From Litorimonas sp051251645 (GTDB taxonomy: Bacteria; Pseudomonadota; Alphaproteobacteria; Caulobacterales; Maricaulaceae): a stretch of DNA of 64,000 nucleotides. Both the position numbers and the translations under genes were made by a program. The notes under the pieces are model-generated. The model was not told the origin of the DNA. It did no database searches and saw only the letters and a program-made list of their open reading frames with translations. Below are positions 17,502 through 28,100 of the stretch, piece by piece. The stretch lies in assembly GCA_051251645.1 (NCBI GenBank), contig JBPOEY010000002.1, positions 496,001 to 560,000 of the forward strand, read 5' to 3'. The first letter of the stretch is position 1. Each line of letters begins with the position of its first letter.

Positions 17502-19697
17502 TTACGCCTCAGGCGAAAACCAGACCGTCGAGAGCGGCGGTAGATTGACGGGCAGACTGTGCGGATAGCCGTGCCGCGCTTCGGCCACAGTCTCGCGCGC
17601 GCCGAGATTGCCAACACCAGATCCGCCATAATGAGCAGCATCCGTATTGAGCTCTTCGGTCCACCTTCCCGCCAACGGCACCCCAAATTTATAATCAGGG
17701 CGCGGCACGGGTGAGAAATTACAGATACAGAGCAGCGGGCTTTGCCGGGCCGAATCCCACCGCAAAAACGCAATGACATTATCGGCCTGCGCGCCGCCTT
17801 CGACCCATTGAAAGCCAGATTTATCGAAATCGAGCTCATGCAACGCCGCCGTCGACCGATATCCCGCGTTGAGATCACTCACTAACGTGGCGAGGCCATC
17901 ATGCGGCGCGTGCGCGGCTTGATCCCAGCTGAGCTGACCGTCCGCGCTCCATTCGCCGCGCTGACCAAATTCACAGCCCATAAACAATAGCTTCTTGCCC
18001 GGATGCGCCCACATGAACCCGTAATAGGCGCGCAGATTAGCGAATTTCTGCCACTCATCACCGGGCATTTTCGCGATCAGGCTGCCTTTGCCGTGCACGA
18101 CTTCGTCATGGCTGAGTGGCAAAATGTAGTTTTCCGAGAAAGCGTAATCGATTCCAAACGTCATTTTATGATGATGGTAACGACGATTGATCGGATCTTC
18201 GCTCATATATTCGAGCGTGTCGTTCATCCAGCCCATATTCCATTTATAGCCAAACCCCAGACCGCCCGTATCTGTCGGTTGGGACACGCCCGACCACGCC
18301 GTGCTTTCCTCGGCCACAGTCATAATGCCGTCGAGCGACAAGTAGGCATCACGGTTCATGGCTTGCAGAAAGGCGACTGCTTCCCAATTCTGATTGCCGC
18401 CATCCGCGTTCGGAATCCATTGTCCGTCTTCCCGGGAATAATCACGGTAGAGCATGGAGGCAACCGCATCGACTCGTAGCCCGTCGAGATGATATTCCTC
18501 CAACCAGAAGCGCGCATTCGCGATCAAATAATTGACCACTTCCTGCCGGCCAAAATTGAAAATAAGCGTGTTCCAATCGGGGTGAAAACCCTGTTTCGGG
18601 TCGGCATGTTCGTACAGATGCGTGCCGTCAAATTGGCTGAGCCCGTGCTCATCAGACGGGAAGTGAGCCGGGACCCAATCGAGCAGCACGCCTATGCCGG
18701 CTTGATGAAACACATCGACGAACGCGCGAAAATCATTCGGCGTGCCAAAGCGCGATGTCGGGGCGAACAAGCCAATCGGCTGATAGCCCCAACTGCCGTC
18801 ATACGGGTGTTCGGTAATCGGCATCAGTTCGATATGGGTGAAGCCGAGTTTTTGCACGTAGGGAATGAGCCGCTCGGCGATCTCACGATAAGACAGATAT
18901 TCATGCGGCGCATCGCGTTGCCAACTCGCAAGATGGACTTCGTAGATGGAGATCGGCGCGTCGCGTTGTTGCTTCGGCGCGCGGGTTTTCATCCATTGTG
19001 TGTCGCCCCATTTGCGACCTGTAATGTCACGGACGACGGAGGCAGACTTGGGGCGAAGCTCTGCGCCAAATCCGACGGGGTCGGCTTTATAAGGTCCGGT
19101 GACGCCCGCCTTATTGCGGATGGCGTATTTATACGCTGCGCCGGCGCCGACACTGGGAACGAACAGTTCCCAAATACCGGACCCGCCGCGCGTCGCCATC
19201 GGATGTTGCACCGCGCTCCAGCCGTTGAAATCACCGACGACCGACACGCCGGACGCATCGGGCGCCCACAGCGCGAAGCGCGTGCCGGACACGCCGTCTT
19301 GGCCCATCACTTGCGCGCCGAGCACGCGGTAAAGATGACGGTGACGGCCTTCAGTGAGCAAATGCAGGTCAAGATCGCCGATGCTCGGCGCGAACGTATA
19401 AGGGTCTGAGCTTTGGTGTAGCGTATCGCCGTAATGAGCAATCAGTTGATAGTCGGATTTAATTTTTGACGATGCAATACGGCCCTCGAACAGGCCGCTA
19501 TCGGTCACGCGGGTCAAGTCTATAAGCAGCTTTCTGCCCTTGGGCGCGATGACCTCAACACGGTCTGCACTGGGTTTAAAGACGCGAATGAGGGTCTCTG
19601 CCCCCTCAATATGGGGACCGAGCAAGGCATAAGGATCGCTGAGTGTTCCCGCCTCAAGGCGGTGGATAAGCGCCTGATCTATGCCCCCCTGACTCAT
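17502..19697 (-). CDS. glgB: 1,4-alpha-glucan branching enzyme
   Basis: Makes alpha-1,6 branches in glycogen (GH13). The 731 residues comprise two N-terminal CBM48-like modules (about 20-110 and 130-225), a TIM-barrel catalytic domain, and a C-terminal beta domain. Catalytic residues are visible: nucleophile Asp410 (GLRVDAVASM), acid/base Glu463 (VAEEST), and Asp531 (LSHDEVVHGK). The ATG is 3 nt after the glgP stop, so glgP-glgB form a leftward operon from the glgP/glgC intergenic promoter. Confidence 0.96.
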   Translation of the reverse strand: MSQGGIDQALIHRLEAGTLSDPYALLGPHIEGAETLIRVFKPSADRVEVIAPKGRKLLIDLTRVTDSGLFEGRIASSKIKSDYQLIAHYGDTLHQSSDPYTFAPSIGDLDLHLLTEGRHRHLYRVLGAQVMGQDGVSGTRFALWAPDASGVSVVGDFNGWSAVQHPMATRGGSGIWELFVPSVGAGAAYKYAIRNKAGVTGPYKADPVGFGAELRPKSASVVRDITGRKWGDTQWMKTRAPKQQRDAPISIYEVHLASWQRDAPHEYLSYREIAERLIPYVQKLGFTHIELMPITEHPYDGSWGYQPIGLFAPTSRFGTPNDFRAFVDVFHQAGIGVLLDWVPAHFPSDEHGLSQFDGTHLYEHADPKQGFHPDWNTLIFNFGRQEVVNYLIANARFWLEEYHLDGLRVDAVASMLYRDYSREDGQWIPNADGGNQNWEAVAFLQAMNRDAYLSLDGIMTVAEESTAWSGVSQPTDTGGLGFGYKWNMGWMNDTLEYMSEDPINRRYHHHKMTFGIDYAFSENYILPLSHDEVVHGKGSLIAKMPGDEWQKFANLRAYYGFMWAHPGKKLLFMGCEFGQRGEWSADGQLSWDQAAHAPHDGLATLVSDLNAGYRSTAALHELDFDKSGFQWVEGGAQADNVIAFLRWDSARQSPLLCICNFSPVPRPDYKFGVPLAGRWTEELNTDAAHYGGSGVGNLGARETVAEARHGYPHSLPVNLPPLSTVWFSPEA

Positions 19698-19700
19698 ACT

Positions 19701-22157
19701 CTACGCGCCTGACGCTTTGTGCGGCGCGCGCCAGATTTGGTCCGCGTAACTACGAATCGTGCGATCAGAGCTGAACCACCCCATACGCGCCGTGTTCAAG
19801 ATCGCTTTTTCGAACCACGCATCCGGCTGGCGATACAAGGCGTCGAGCTGACGCTGCGTGTCCCAATAAGCCTCAAAGTCCGGAATGACTTGGAAATAGT
19901 CATGCTCACCGACGTTCGTCAGGAAATCACGGTAGCGTTCCGTATCGCCGTTTGAGAATGTGCCGTCGCTCAGCTGTGTCATGATCTGCTGCAACATAGG
20001 CGAAGTCTTGATGACTTCACTGGGCCGCGCGCGGCGATGTTGGCGTTCGGCCACTTCGTCCGCTTTTAGTCCAAAGATGAAGATATTCTCCTCACCAACA
20101 TGCTCTAGCATTTCGACATTAGCACCGTCCAATGTGCCGATCGTGAGCGCGCCGTTGAGCGCGAACTTCATATTGCCCGTGCCTGACGCTTCGAAGCCCG
20201 CCGTTGAAATCTGTTCCGACAGATCAGAACCGGGAATGAGGATTTCGGCCATAGAGACATTGTAGTTCGGCAGGAACACGATTTTAAGCTTATCGCCAAT
20301 ATCCGGATCATTATTCACGACGGCGGCAACATCATTGATGAGCTTGATGATCAGCTTGGCAAAGAAATAACTCGGCGCGGCTTTCCCGGCGAAGATTTTC
20401 ACGCGGGGCTGCCAATCAGCGTCCGGGTTCGCCTTGATCGCATTATAGAGCGCAATCGCTTCCAGTATGTTCATATGCTGGCGTTTATATTCGTGAATAC
20501 GCTTGATTTGTGTGTCGAAGATGGCGTCCATATTCAACGTCAGCCCTGTGCGGTCTGTGACCATGTCGGCCAAGCGTTGTTTATTATCAGACTTAACCGC
20601 GCGGTATCGCGCTTGGAAATCCGTATCGGTCGCGAGCGGCGCAATCTCTTGCAGCTGCTCCAAATCATCGATCCACCCATCGCCAATTTTGTCCGTGATC
20701 AAGTCCGCCAAACCCGGATTACATTCGAGCAGCCAGCGCCGCGGCGTCACGCCGTTTGTCTGGTTGATAATTTTGTCCGGATACATGATGTGCAGATCGT
20801 GGAAGACGGTTTGCTTCATGAGTTCCGTATGCAGCGCCGACACGCCGTTCACTTTGCGTGAGCCGATAAAGGCGAGGTTGCCCATGCGCACCCAATCTTG
20901 CTGATGTGGATGGATCACTTGGATGCCGGCAATGATGTGGTGGTCAAGACCTTTGGCGAGCGCTTCTTGGTAGAAGTGACCATCGATCATATTGATGATC
21001 TGCAAATGGCGCGGGAGGATTTGTTCGAACAGGCCTTTGGGCCATTTTTCCAAGGCTTCTGGCAGCAGCGTGTGGTTGGTGTAGTGCAGCGTTTCGCGTG
21101 TAATTTTTAAAGCCCGTTCAAAGGCATAGCCGTGATCGTCCATCAGAATTCGGATCAGTTCCGGCACGGCAATCGCAGGGTGCGTGTCGTTGAGCTGCAC
21201 GGCAACATGGTCACCCAAGGTGTCAAGATCATCGTAATTTGCAAAAAAGCGGTGCAAAAGATCGTGCAGCGACGCCGATGTAAAGAAGACTTCCTGCTTG
21301 AGGCGAAGCTCGCGGCCCTGTGGCGTGTGATCACCCGGATAGAGGACTTTGGAGATGGTTTCCGCCAGCACTTGCTGACGTGCGGCGGCCATAAAGTCAC
21401 CATCGTTAAACGTATCGAGGTTCATCATTCCCGATTGACGGGCGCTCCACAGGCGCAGAGTATTCACATGATCGCCTTCCCACCCTGCAATTGGCATATC
21501 AAATGCGACGGCTTGGACGGACTCGGAGGCGTGCCATGTGGCTTTGCCGTCATCATCATGGACGACATGACCGCCAAAGCCGATTTCATAGACCACTTCA
21601 GGACGGCGAAACTCCCAACTATTGCCTTGGAACAACCAATCTTCAGGCTCTTCCATCTGCCAGCCATCATCCAAAGTCTGGCGGAAGATTCCGTGCTGAT
21701 AACGAATGCCATAGCCCATCCCGGCCACACCCGTTGTCGCCATACTATCCATAAAACAGGCCGCGAGCCGTCCGAGGCCGCCATTGCCGAGGGCAGCATC
21801 TTGTTCAGCGTGAAGAACGATTTCGGCATCAAGGCCCTGTGCCGTGATAAAATCCTTCGCCTCAGCCAAAAGTCCCAAATTGGTCAGATTATCTTCGAGC
21901 ATACGCCCGATCATGAATTCCATGGACAGGTAATAGACGCGTTTTTGCTTTGCCGCATAAACCTGCCGGGTCGTGTCGATCCAACCTTCAACCATACGAT
22001 CACGCACAGCGAGGGACACAGCCACATTCCAATCACGCGGCGCGGCATGGGCTTTATCCTTGCCCACGGAGTAAATCAGATGGCGCAACACAGCATCACC
22101 GAAAGCCTCTTCATGGAGATCTTTGGTGTCGTCAATTTTATGCGGTATCACGGTCAT
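19701..22157 (-). CDS. glgP: Glycogen phosphorylase
   Basis: Phosphorolysis of glycogen ends to glucose-1-phosphate (GT35, pyridoxal-phosphate dependent). The 818-residue length is typical for the bacterial enzyme. The PLP lysine is Lys664 in GTGNMKFALNGA, and NGGLGRLAACF lies in the N-terminal half. It is first in the glgP-glgB unit, divergent from glgC across a 206-nt region that contains a perfect 22-bp palindrome, so breakdown and synthesis genes may share one regulator. Glucose-1-phosphate made here can be handled by the pgm product at the other end of the locus. Confidence 0.97.
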   Translation of the reverse strand: MTVIPHKIDDTKDLHEEAFGDAVLRHLIYSVGKDKAHAAPRDWNVAVSLAVRDRMVEGWIDTTRQVYAAKQKRVYYLSMEFMIGRMLEDNLTNLGLLAEAKDFITAQGLDAEIVLHAEQDAALGNGGLGRLAACFMDSMATTGVAGMGYGIRYQHGIFRQTLDDGWQMEEPEDWLFQGNSWEFRRPEVVYEIGFGGHVVHDDDGKATWHASESVQAVAFDMPIAGWEGDHVNTLRLWSARQSGMMNLDTFNDGDFMAAARQQVLAETISKVLYPGDHTPQGRELRLKQEVFFTSASLHDLLHRFFANYDDLDTLGDHVAVQLNDTHPAIAVPELIRILMDDHGYAFERALKITRETLHYTNHTLLPEALEKWPKGLFEQILPRHLQIINMIDGHFYQEALAKGLDHHIIAGIQVIHPHQQDWVRMGNLAFIGSRKVNGVSALHTELMKQTVFHDLHIMYPDKIINQTNGVTPRRWLLECNPGLADLITDKIGDGWIDDLEQLQEIAPLATDTDFQARYRAVKSDNKQRLADMVTDRTGLTLNMDAIFDTQIKRIHEYKRQHMNILEAIALYNAIKANPDADWQPRVKIFAGKAAPSYFFAKLIIKLINDVAAVVNNDPDIGDKLKIVFLPNYNVSMAEILIPGSDLSEQISTAGFEASGTGNMKFALNGALTIGTLDGANVEMLEHVGEENIFIFGLKADEVAERQHRRARPSEVIKTSPMLQQIMTQLSDGTFSNGDTERYRDFLTNVGEHDYFQVIPDFEAYWDTQRQLDALYRQPDAWFEKAILNTARMGWFSSDRTIRSYADQIWRAPHKASGA

Positions 22158-22206
22158 AGTCGGCCCATACGTTTATTTTGTGCGGTCGCATAGCAGAAGC
22201 CGTGAA

Positions 22207-22228
22207 AAATTGACAGCGCTGTCAATTT
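22207..22228. promoter_or_regulatory. 22-bp perfect palindrome, probable operator of the glg locus
   Basis: Perfect inverted repeat with core TTGACAGCGCTGTCAA (22210-22225), extended by AAT/ATT arms. The central CG and the arm form resemble LacI-family operators. It lies between divergent glgP and glgC, and its symmetric ends each supply a TTGACA hexamer. No LacI-type regulator is encoded in the window. Confidence 0.7.
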
Positions 22229-22238
22229 ATTGCATCAT
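22210..22238 (+). promoter_or_regulatory. Predicted glgC promoter overlapping the palindrome
   Basis: Consensus -35 TTGACA (22210-22215), a 17-nt spacer, and a -10-like CATCAT (22233-22238, 4/6 to TATAAT). The start would be near 22245, giving a leader of about 118 nt before glgC. The leader holds an imperfect direct repeat beginning GTTTAAGYGA (near 22278 and 22328). A protein on the palindrome would block this promoter. Confidence 0.5.
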
Positions 22239-22363
22239 TTTTATGCAAAAGACGTAATTTCGAGCGTTCGCGGCGAGGTTTAAGCGACTTCTTACGAGAA
22301 ATGCTTTGAGCCAACCCCGTTCATCATGTTTAAGTGAAGTCATATGAATTAAAGTGAGGGTGT

Positions 22364-23635
22364 ATGGTACAGACAAAGGCATTTGGGTCTCATCGCCGAT
22401 TGGGCGAAAAGACATTGGCAATGGTTCTGGCTGGAGGCCGCGGTTCACGCCTGAAAGACCTCACGGAAATTCGCGCCAAACCTGCCGTCTATTTCGGCGG
22501 AAAGTTCCGTATTATCGATTTCGCTTTGTCGAACGCCATGAATAGCGGCATCAAACGCATCGCTGTCGCCACCCAATATAAACAACACAGTCTGATCCGC
22601 CATTTGCAGCGTGGGTGGAATTTCTACCGCGCGGAACGCAATGAGAGTTTCGATATCATGCCGGCGTCGCAGACAATGTCAGATGACCGCTGGTATGAGG
22701 GCACAGCCGACGCAGTTTATCAGAATATTCCGATTATCGAAGGCTATGAGAATGTCGAATATATCGTCGTTCTCGCTGGCGATCACATCTATAAGATGGA
22801 TTATGAGCTGATGCTCGAAGAGCATGTCAACTCCGGCGCAGACGTCACCGTCGGCTGTCTCGAAGTGTCCAAGAAAGAAGCCGAGGCGTTCGGTGTGATG
22901 CATGTCGACGATAAAGACGTCATCACCGACTTCCTCGAAAAGCCGTCCGATCCCCCGACGATTCCGGGTATGACGGATGTCTGCCTCGCCTCTATGGGCA
23001 TTTACGTATTCAATAAAAACTTCCTGTTTGAGCAGCTTAAGCGTGATGCTGCGGACCCGAATACGGATCGTGATTTCGGTAAAAACATCATTCCGTATAT
23101 TGTTGCGAATGGGAAAGCCCAAGCTCATCGGTTCACAAAGTCTTGCGTCCGGGCCGATAATGAAGCCGAAGCCTATTGGCGCGATGTCGGCACATTGGAT
23201 GCCTATATGGAGGCCAATCTAGATCTGTGTTCGTTCCACCCTGCATTGAACATGTATGACAAAGACTGGCCCATATGGACCTATTCCGAGTTGGCCCCAT
23301 CCGCCAAATTTATTCATGATGAAGGCGAGCGGCGCGGCATGGCAATCAATTCTGTCGTCTCTGCGGGCTGTATCGTTTCCGGGGCGAAGGTTGACCAGTC
23401 ATTGCTGTTTACCAATGTCTACGTCCATTCTTACAGCCTGCTCTTGCGCGCAATCGTCTTGCCGAATGTGGATATTGGTGAGGGTGCGTGGCTGAAAAAT
23501 GTGATTATCGACCGCGGCGTGAGAATCCCTAAAGGTCTCATCGTGGGTAAGGATCCGCAGGAGGATGCGCGGCGATTTAACCGAACGGACAATGGGGTTT
23601 GCCTGATTACGCAAGCGATGATTGACGCGCTTTAG
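22364..23635 (+). CDS. glgC: Glucose-1-phosphate adenylyltransferase
   Basis: Forms ADP-glucose from glucose-1-phosphate and ATP, the committed and allosterically controlled step of bacterial glycogen synthesis. The 423 residues have the nucleotide-binding loop LAGGRGSRLKDLTEIRAKPA near the N-terminus, followed by YFGGKFRIIDFALSN, and a C-terminal left-handed beta-helix domain. The ATG at 22364 is preceded by AAAGTGAGGG. It starts a rightward operon glgC-glgA-glgX::malQ-pgm with short or overlapping junctions. Confidence 0.97.
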   Translation: MVQTKAFGSHRRLGEKTLAMVLAGGRGSRLKDLTEIRAKPAVYFGGKFRIIDFALSNAMNSGIKRIAVATQYKQHSLIRHLQRGWNFYRAERNESFDIMPASQTMSDDRWYEGTADAVYQNIPIIEGYENVEYIVVLAGDHIYKMDYELMLEEHVNSGADVTVGCLEVSKKEAEAFGVMHVDDKDVITDFLEKPSDPPTIPGMTDVCLASMGIYVFNKNFLFEQLKRDAADPNTDRDFGKNIIPYIVANGKAQAHRFTKSCVRADNEAEAYWRDVGTLDAYMEANLDLCSFHPALNMYDKDWPIWTYSELAPSAKFIHDEGERRGMAINSVVSAGCIVSGAKVDQSLLFTNVYVHSYSLLLRAIVLPNVDIGEGAWLKNVIIDRGVRIPKGLIVGKDPQEDARRFNRTDNGVCLITQAMIDAL

Positions 23636-23652
23636 ATCGGGCGTCGCGCGAC

Positions 23653-25104
23653 ATGAGCAAATTACAGATAAACCGGCGCGTTTTGCACGTTGCTTCCGAA
23701 TGCTATCCGCTCATTAAGACGGGTGGGTTGGCCGATGTGGTCGGCGCGCTTCCCCTTGCGTTAGACGCAACGGGAAACGTCGAAAGCACTGTCTTCTTGC
23801 CAGGATTTCCGACCGTCATGGATGGGCTTGCCGACGCGAAGACCTACGCCAAAGCAACCGCGCTCGACGGATCCCCTGTGCGGCTTGTGAGCGGTCGAAC
23901 GCAGACAGGTTTGCGCGTCATCGCAGCCGATTGCAAACCGCTATTTGATTATGCCGGCAACCCCTATCAAAATGCGAACGGATCAGAACGCGCGGGCAAT
24001 GGGCTCGCTTTTGCCAGCTTTTCGAAACTCGCCGCTGAGGTGGCGATCGGACTGGGCCGACGCAAGAGGTTTGACGTTCTTCATGCCCATGACTGGCAAG
24101 CGGGACTGGCCGCCGCCTATTTGAAAACAGCCGACGCCAACATCACGACGCTGTTCACAATCCATAATCTTGCATTCCAGGGCCTGTTCCCGCGCGCCTT
24201 GCTGGATCAAATCGACCTCCCGCCCTCGTTCTTTCATGAGGATGGTCTGGAATATTGGGACAAGCTCAGCTTTCTGAAATCTGGCCTCATTTATAGTGAT
24301 TGGATCACCACCGTGAGCCCAACCTATGCGCTAGAAATCCAAATGGACGAGAGCGGCATGGGCTTTGCGGGCCTCTTGCGAAAACGCTCCAATCATTTGC
24401 GCGGCATCCTCAATGGCGTCGATCAAACCGTTTGGAACCCGGCCGCCGACACTGATATTGCCGCGCCATTTTCGGCAACCGATTGGTCCGCAAAAACCCT
24501 CAATAAACGCGCCCTGCAAGACCAGCTCGGCTTGTCTCAAACGGCAAACGGGCCCCTGTTCACCATTATCTCGCGCCTAACTGGACAAAAAGGGCTCGAC
24601 CTTGTGCCGGATCTTTTGGACGGGATTGTCGCACGTGGCGGACAGCTCGCCCTGCTCGGGTCCGGCGATAGCGCGATTGAACAAGCCTTTTTGGCCGCGC
24701 AAGACCGCCATCCCGAGCACATCTCGATCACCATCGGTTATGACGAGCCTTTCGCCCACCAGTTACAAGCAGGCGCGGACGCGATCCTCATCCCCTCCCG
24801 GTTTGAGCCCTGTGGCCTCACGCAGCTTTGCGCGATGCGGTATGGCACCATCCCCGTTGCGTCGCGGGTCGGCGGATTAATGGACACGGTCATCGGGGCG
24901 ACCCCGGCCAGCATCGCCAACGGGGCTGCGACAGGCGCGACCTTCTATCCGGTCGGACCCCATATGCTTTGGGCGGCGATCGACCAAACACTGTCGCTCT
25001 ATGCGGACGCCCCGGTCTGGGGCCGGATGGTTGATACCGCGATTGCCCAGGACTTTGGCTGGACCTTACCGGCCCAAGATTATTTAGCGCTTTATACATC
25101 ATGA
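23653..25104 (+). CDS. glgA: Glycogen synthase (ADP-glucose)
   Basis: GT5 glycosyltransferase that transfers glucose from ADP-glucose to the growing alpha-1,4 chain. The 483 residues have the ADP-glucose binding KTGGLADVVGALP (22-34), ITTVSPTYALEI in the middle, and the C-terminal SRFEPCGLTQLCAM. It starts 17 nt after the glgC stop and overlaps the next gene by 4 nt (ATGA), indicating translational coupling. Confidence 0.96.
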   Translation: MSKLQINRRVLHVASECYPLIKTGGLADVVGALPLALDATGNVESTVFLPGFPTVMDGLADAKTYAKATALDGSPVRLVSGRTQTGLRVIAADCKPLFDYAGNPYQNANGSERAGNGLAFASFSKLAAEVAIGLGRRKRFDVLHAHDWQAGLAAAYLKTADANITTLFTIHNLAFQGLFPRALLDQIDLPPSFFHEDGLEYWDKLSFLKSGLIYSDWITTVSPTYALEIQMDESGMGFAGLLRKRSNHLRGILNGVDQTVWNPAADTDIAAPFSATDWSAKTLNKRALQDQLGLSQTANGPLFTIISRLTGQKGLDLVPDLLDGIVARGGQLALLGSGDSAIEQAFLAAQDRHPEHISITIGYDEPFAHQLQAGADAILIPSRFEPCGLTQLCAMRYGTIPVASRVGGLMDTVIGATPASIANGAATGATFYPVGPHMLWAAIDQTLSLYADAPVWGRMVDTAIAQDFGWTLPAQDYLALYTS

Positions 25105-28100
25105 CAGATTGGCCTTTAGGCGCGGTCCCGACGGAGAGCGGAACTCATTTTTCGCTTTTCTCCGCCCATGCCACCGCCGTCACCTTGTGCCTTTTCGAAG
25201 GCAACACCGAAACCGACCGTATCGCGCTCACCCGTGCGGGCGTAATTTGGTCGGTCCATGTGCCCGAAGTCTATGTCGGCCAGGCCTATGGCTACCGCGT
25301 TGACGGACCTTACGCCCCGTCTGACGGACACCGCTTCAACGCTTATAAGTTGCTGATTGATCCCTATGCCAAAGCGCTCCGCGGATCGGTCATTGAGCAT
25401 CCTTCGCTCTATGGTCACTTGGGCGACGATGATCTCTCTTTTAATAATCTAGACAGCGCGGCTTATGTCCCAAAAGCCATCGTCACCGCGCCAAATGCGC
25501 GACGGGATTGGAGACGTCCCGGGACGGATTGGTGTGACACGCTCCTCTATGAAGCCCACGTTAAAGGACTGACTCAACGCCATCCGGCTGTGAAACCAGC
25601 CTTGCGCGGCACAGTCGAGGGTTTGGCCAATCCGGCGCTGATCGATCATCTGACAGCGCTGGGCGTCACGGCCTTGGAATTATTGCCTTTGCAGAAATTC
25701 CATTCAGAACCGCGTCTGACGGAGATGGGACTGTCCAATTATTGGGGCTATAACCCGATCAATTACTTCACCCCACACGCGGCCTATCTTGGCCCGCAAG
25801 GAGAAGACGGGCTACGCCAGAGTGTCCGTGCCCTGCACAAAGCCGGAATCGAGGTCATTCTCGACGTCGTCTATAATCACACAGCAGAAAGCTGGCACCT
25901 CGGCCCAACTTTGTCTTTCAAGGGGATCGACAACGCGTCTTACTACGCCTTGCAAGACGATCGACGCTTTTACGTCAATCATACGGGGACGGGTAACATG
26001 CTCGATATGCGCTGTGCGGCCGTGCGCGATTTGACATTGGCGAGCTTGCGCCACTGGGTGACAGATTATGGGGTCGACGGGTTTCGTTTCGACCTCGCCC
26101 CGACCTTGGGGCGCATGGGCCACGGCTTCGATGCGTCCGCGCCGATGCTGGAAGCGATAGCCGATGATCCAGTGCTCTCGTCCGTAAAGCTCATCGCCGA
26201 ACCGTGGGATATTGGTCCGCACGGCTATCAATTAGGGCAGTTTCCGAACGGTTGGGTTGAATGGAATGATGAATATCGCGACGCGCTGCGGAGTTTTTGG
26301 CACGGCGATGAGCGCGCGCATCAAACGCTCGCCGGAAAGCTGCTCGGGTCGTCCGAGCGCTTTGACCACAACAGCCGACCCGCTTGGAGTTCTGTCAATT
26401 TCCTTGCCGCACATGATGGTTTTACCCTCCACGATACGGTCAGCTTTCACGATAAGCACAACATGGCCAATGGTGAGGATAATCGCGACGGGCACGGTCA
26501 TAATCTATCCGATAATATGGGCATTGAAGGCCCGACCGATGACCCGCAAACCCTAGCCCGTCGACGTGACCGAAAAATTGCCATGCTCGCCACGCTGCTA
26601 TTGAGCCAAGGCACGCCTATGCTGCTCGCGGGCGATGAATTTGGGCAAAGTCAAAATGGCAATAACAACGCCTATTGTCAGGACAATGAAACAACATGGC
26701 TCAATTGGGACGCGGCAGATCCTGACCTTATTCAGACCGTCCAAGCCCTGACTGCGCTGCGCCGTCATTACCCGCATTTCCGTCAGAGCCAGTTCCTGCA
26801 CGGACACCACACCGAAAAATCCGCGCTGCCAGACGCGCAATGGATCACGCCGGATGGGCAGCCCATGAGCGTCACAGACTGGGAACAAGAGGGCCGCGCG
26901 GGCCTCGGCCTCGCCTTAGCCATGCCGGATGAGCCAACGGTGGCCGTCTTTTTCAATCGCGGCGCACATACGCGCATCACCCTATCCGAGGCATGGACCC
27001 CTGTCTTTGGCACGCGAGACCTGACCGGGGACGCGGTCGCCGTTTTTGAGTTGCCCGTAACGGATGTCCCCGAATGGGAGCGCGAGGCGCGGGTCACAGA
27101 TCATGCCAACGCATCCGGGTTGCATGAGGGTTTTCACGATATCGCCGGCCATTGGCACGCGATGACAGACGCGACACGGGACGCGATTTTGACCGCGCTG
27201 GACGTCGATTTGACCACCCCACCGATCCAGACCCAAGACAATGGCCAGCCTATCGCGACAATCTTTGGCGCAAAGCAATTGAAAACAATGAAGGCTCTAG
27301 GGGGCGGGGTCTGGGGCGTCACGACCGCTCTTTATGCGCTGCATAGCAAAACGAGTTGGGGTATCGGTGACTTCGAAACTTTAGCGCAATTAGCCGAAGG
27401 CTTGGCCCCAACGGGATGCGACTTTATCGGCATCAACCCGGTTCATGCCTTGTTTCCCGGCGCGCCGCATTTGTTTGCCCCTTATTCGGTTTCATCTCGC
27501 GACTTTCTAAACGTGATGCATATCGCGCCGGATCAGCTACCCGAGTGGGCCGGATCGCGACCTGACTTTAAGGACGGAGAATTTGTCGATTACGCGGCTG
27601 TCTATGCTGCGAAGTCCGCGGCGTTTGAGACCGCTTTTACCGCCTTTCAATCATTACCCAAGACCCATCCGCGTCACATCGCGTTTGCCGCTTATAAGGA
27701 CGACTGCGGCGTTCCGCTGGTGCAACATGCGCTTTATAATGTGTTGTTCGACCGACTCCCCACGGACCAACAAACCTACGCTGGCTGGAAAAATTTTGCG
27801 CCGGAGTGCCATGATCCAGAGAGCGCCGCGTCGCGCGCCATGGCCCAACAGCATGCGGACCGGATTGACTATTATATTTATTTGCAATGGAATGCAGAGC
27901 TACAGCTGGCCGACGCGCAAGCGCGCGCCAAAGCTGCAGGCATGCGAATTGGGCTCTATCTTGATCTGGCGGTCGGTGTCGTCCCTGGCGGATCGGATGT
28001 CTGGCGCAATCAAGATGCGTTCGCGCGCGATATGAGCCTTGGCGCGCCGGGGGATGCCGCCAATCCTGATGGGCAGCGTTGGAATCTCTTACCCCTCAGG

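Noticed and set aside
18489..19409. 306-codon plus-strand open frame
   Set aside because: Antisense shadow of glgB; Arg/His-rich composition with no motifs.
21132..22193. 353-codon plus-strand open frame
   Set aside because: It lies antisense to glgP, whose identity is certain; the translation has no family resemblance, and the frame results from codon bias of the opposite strand.
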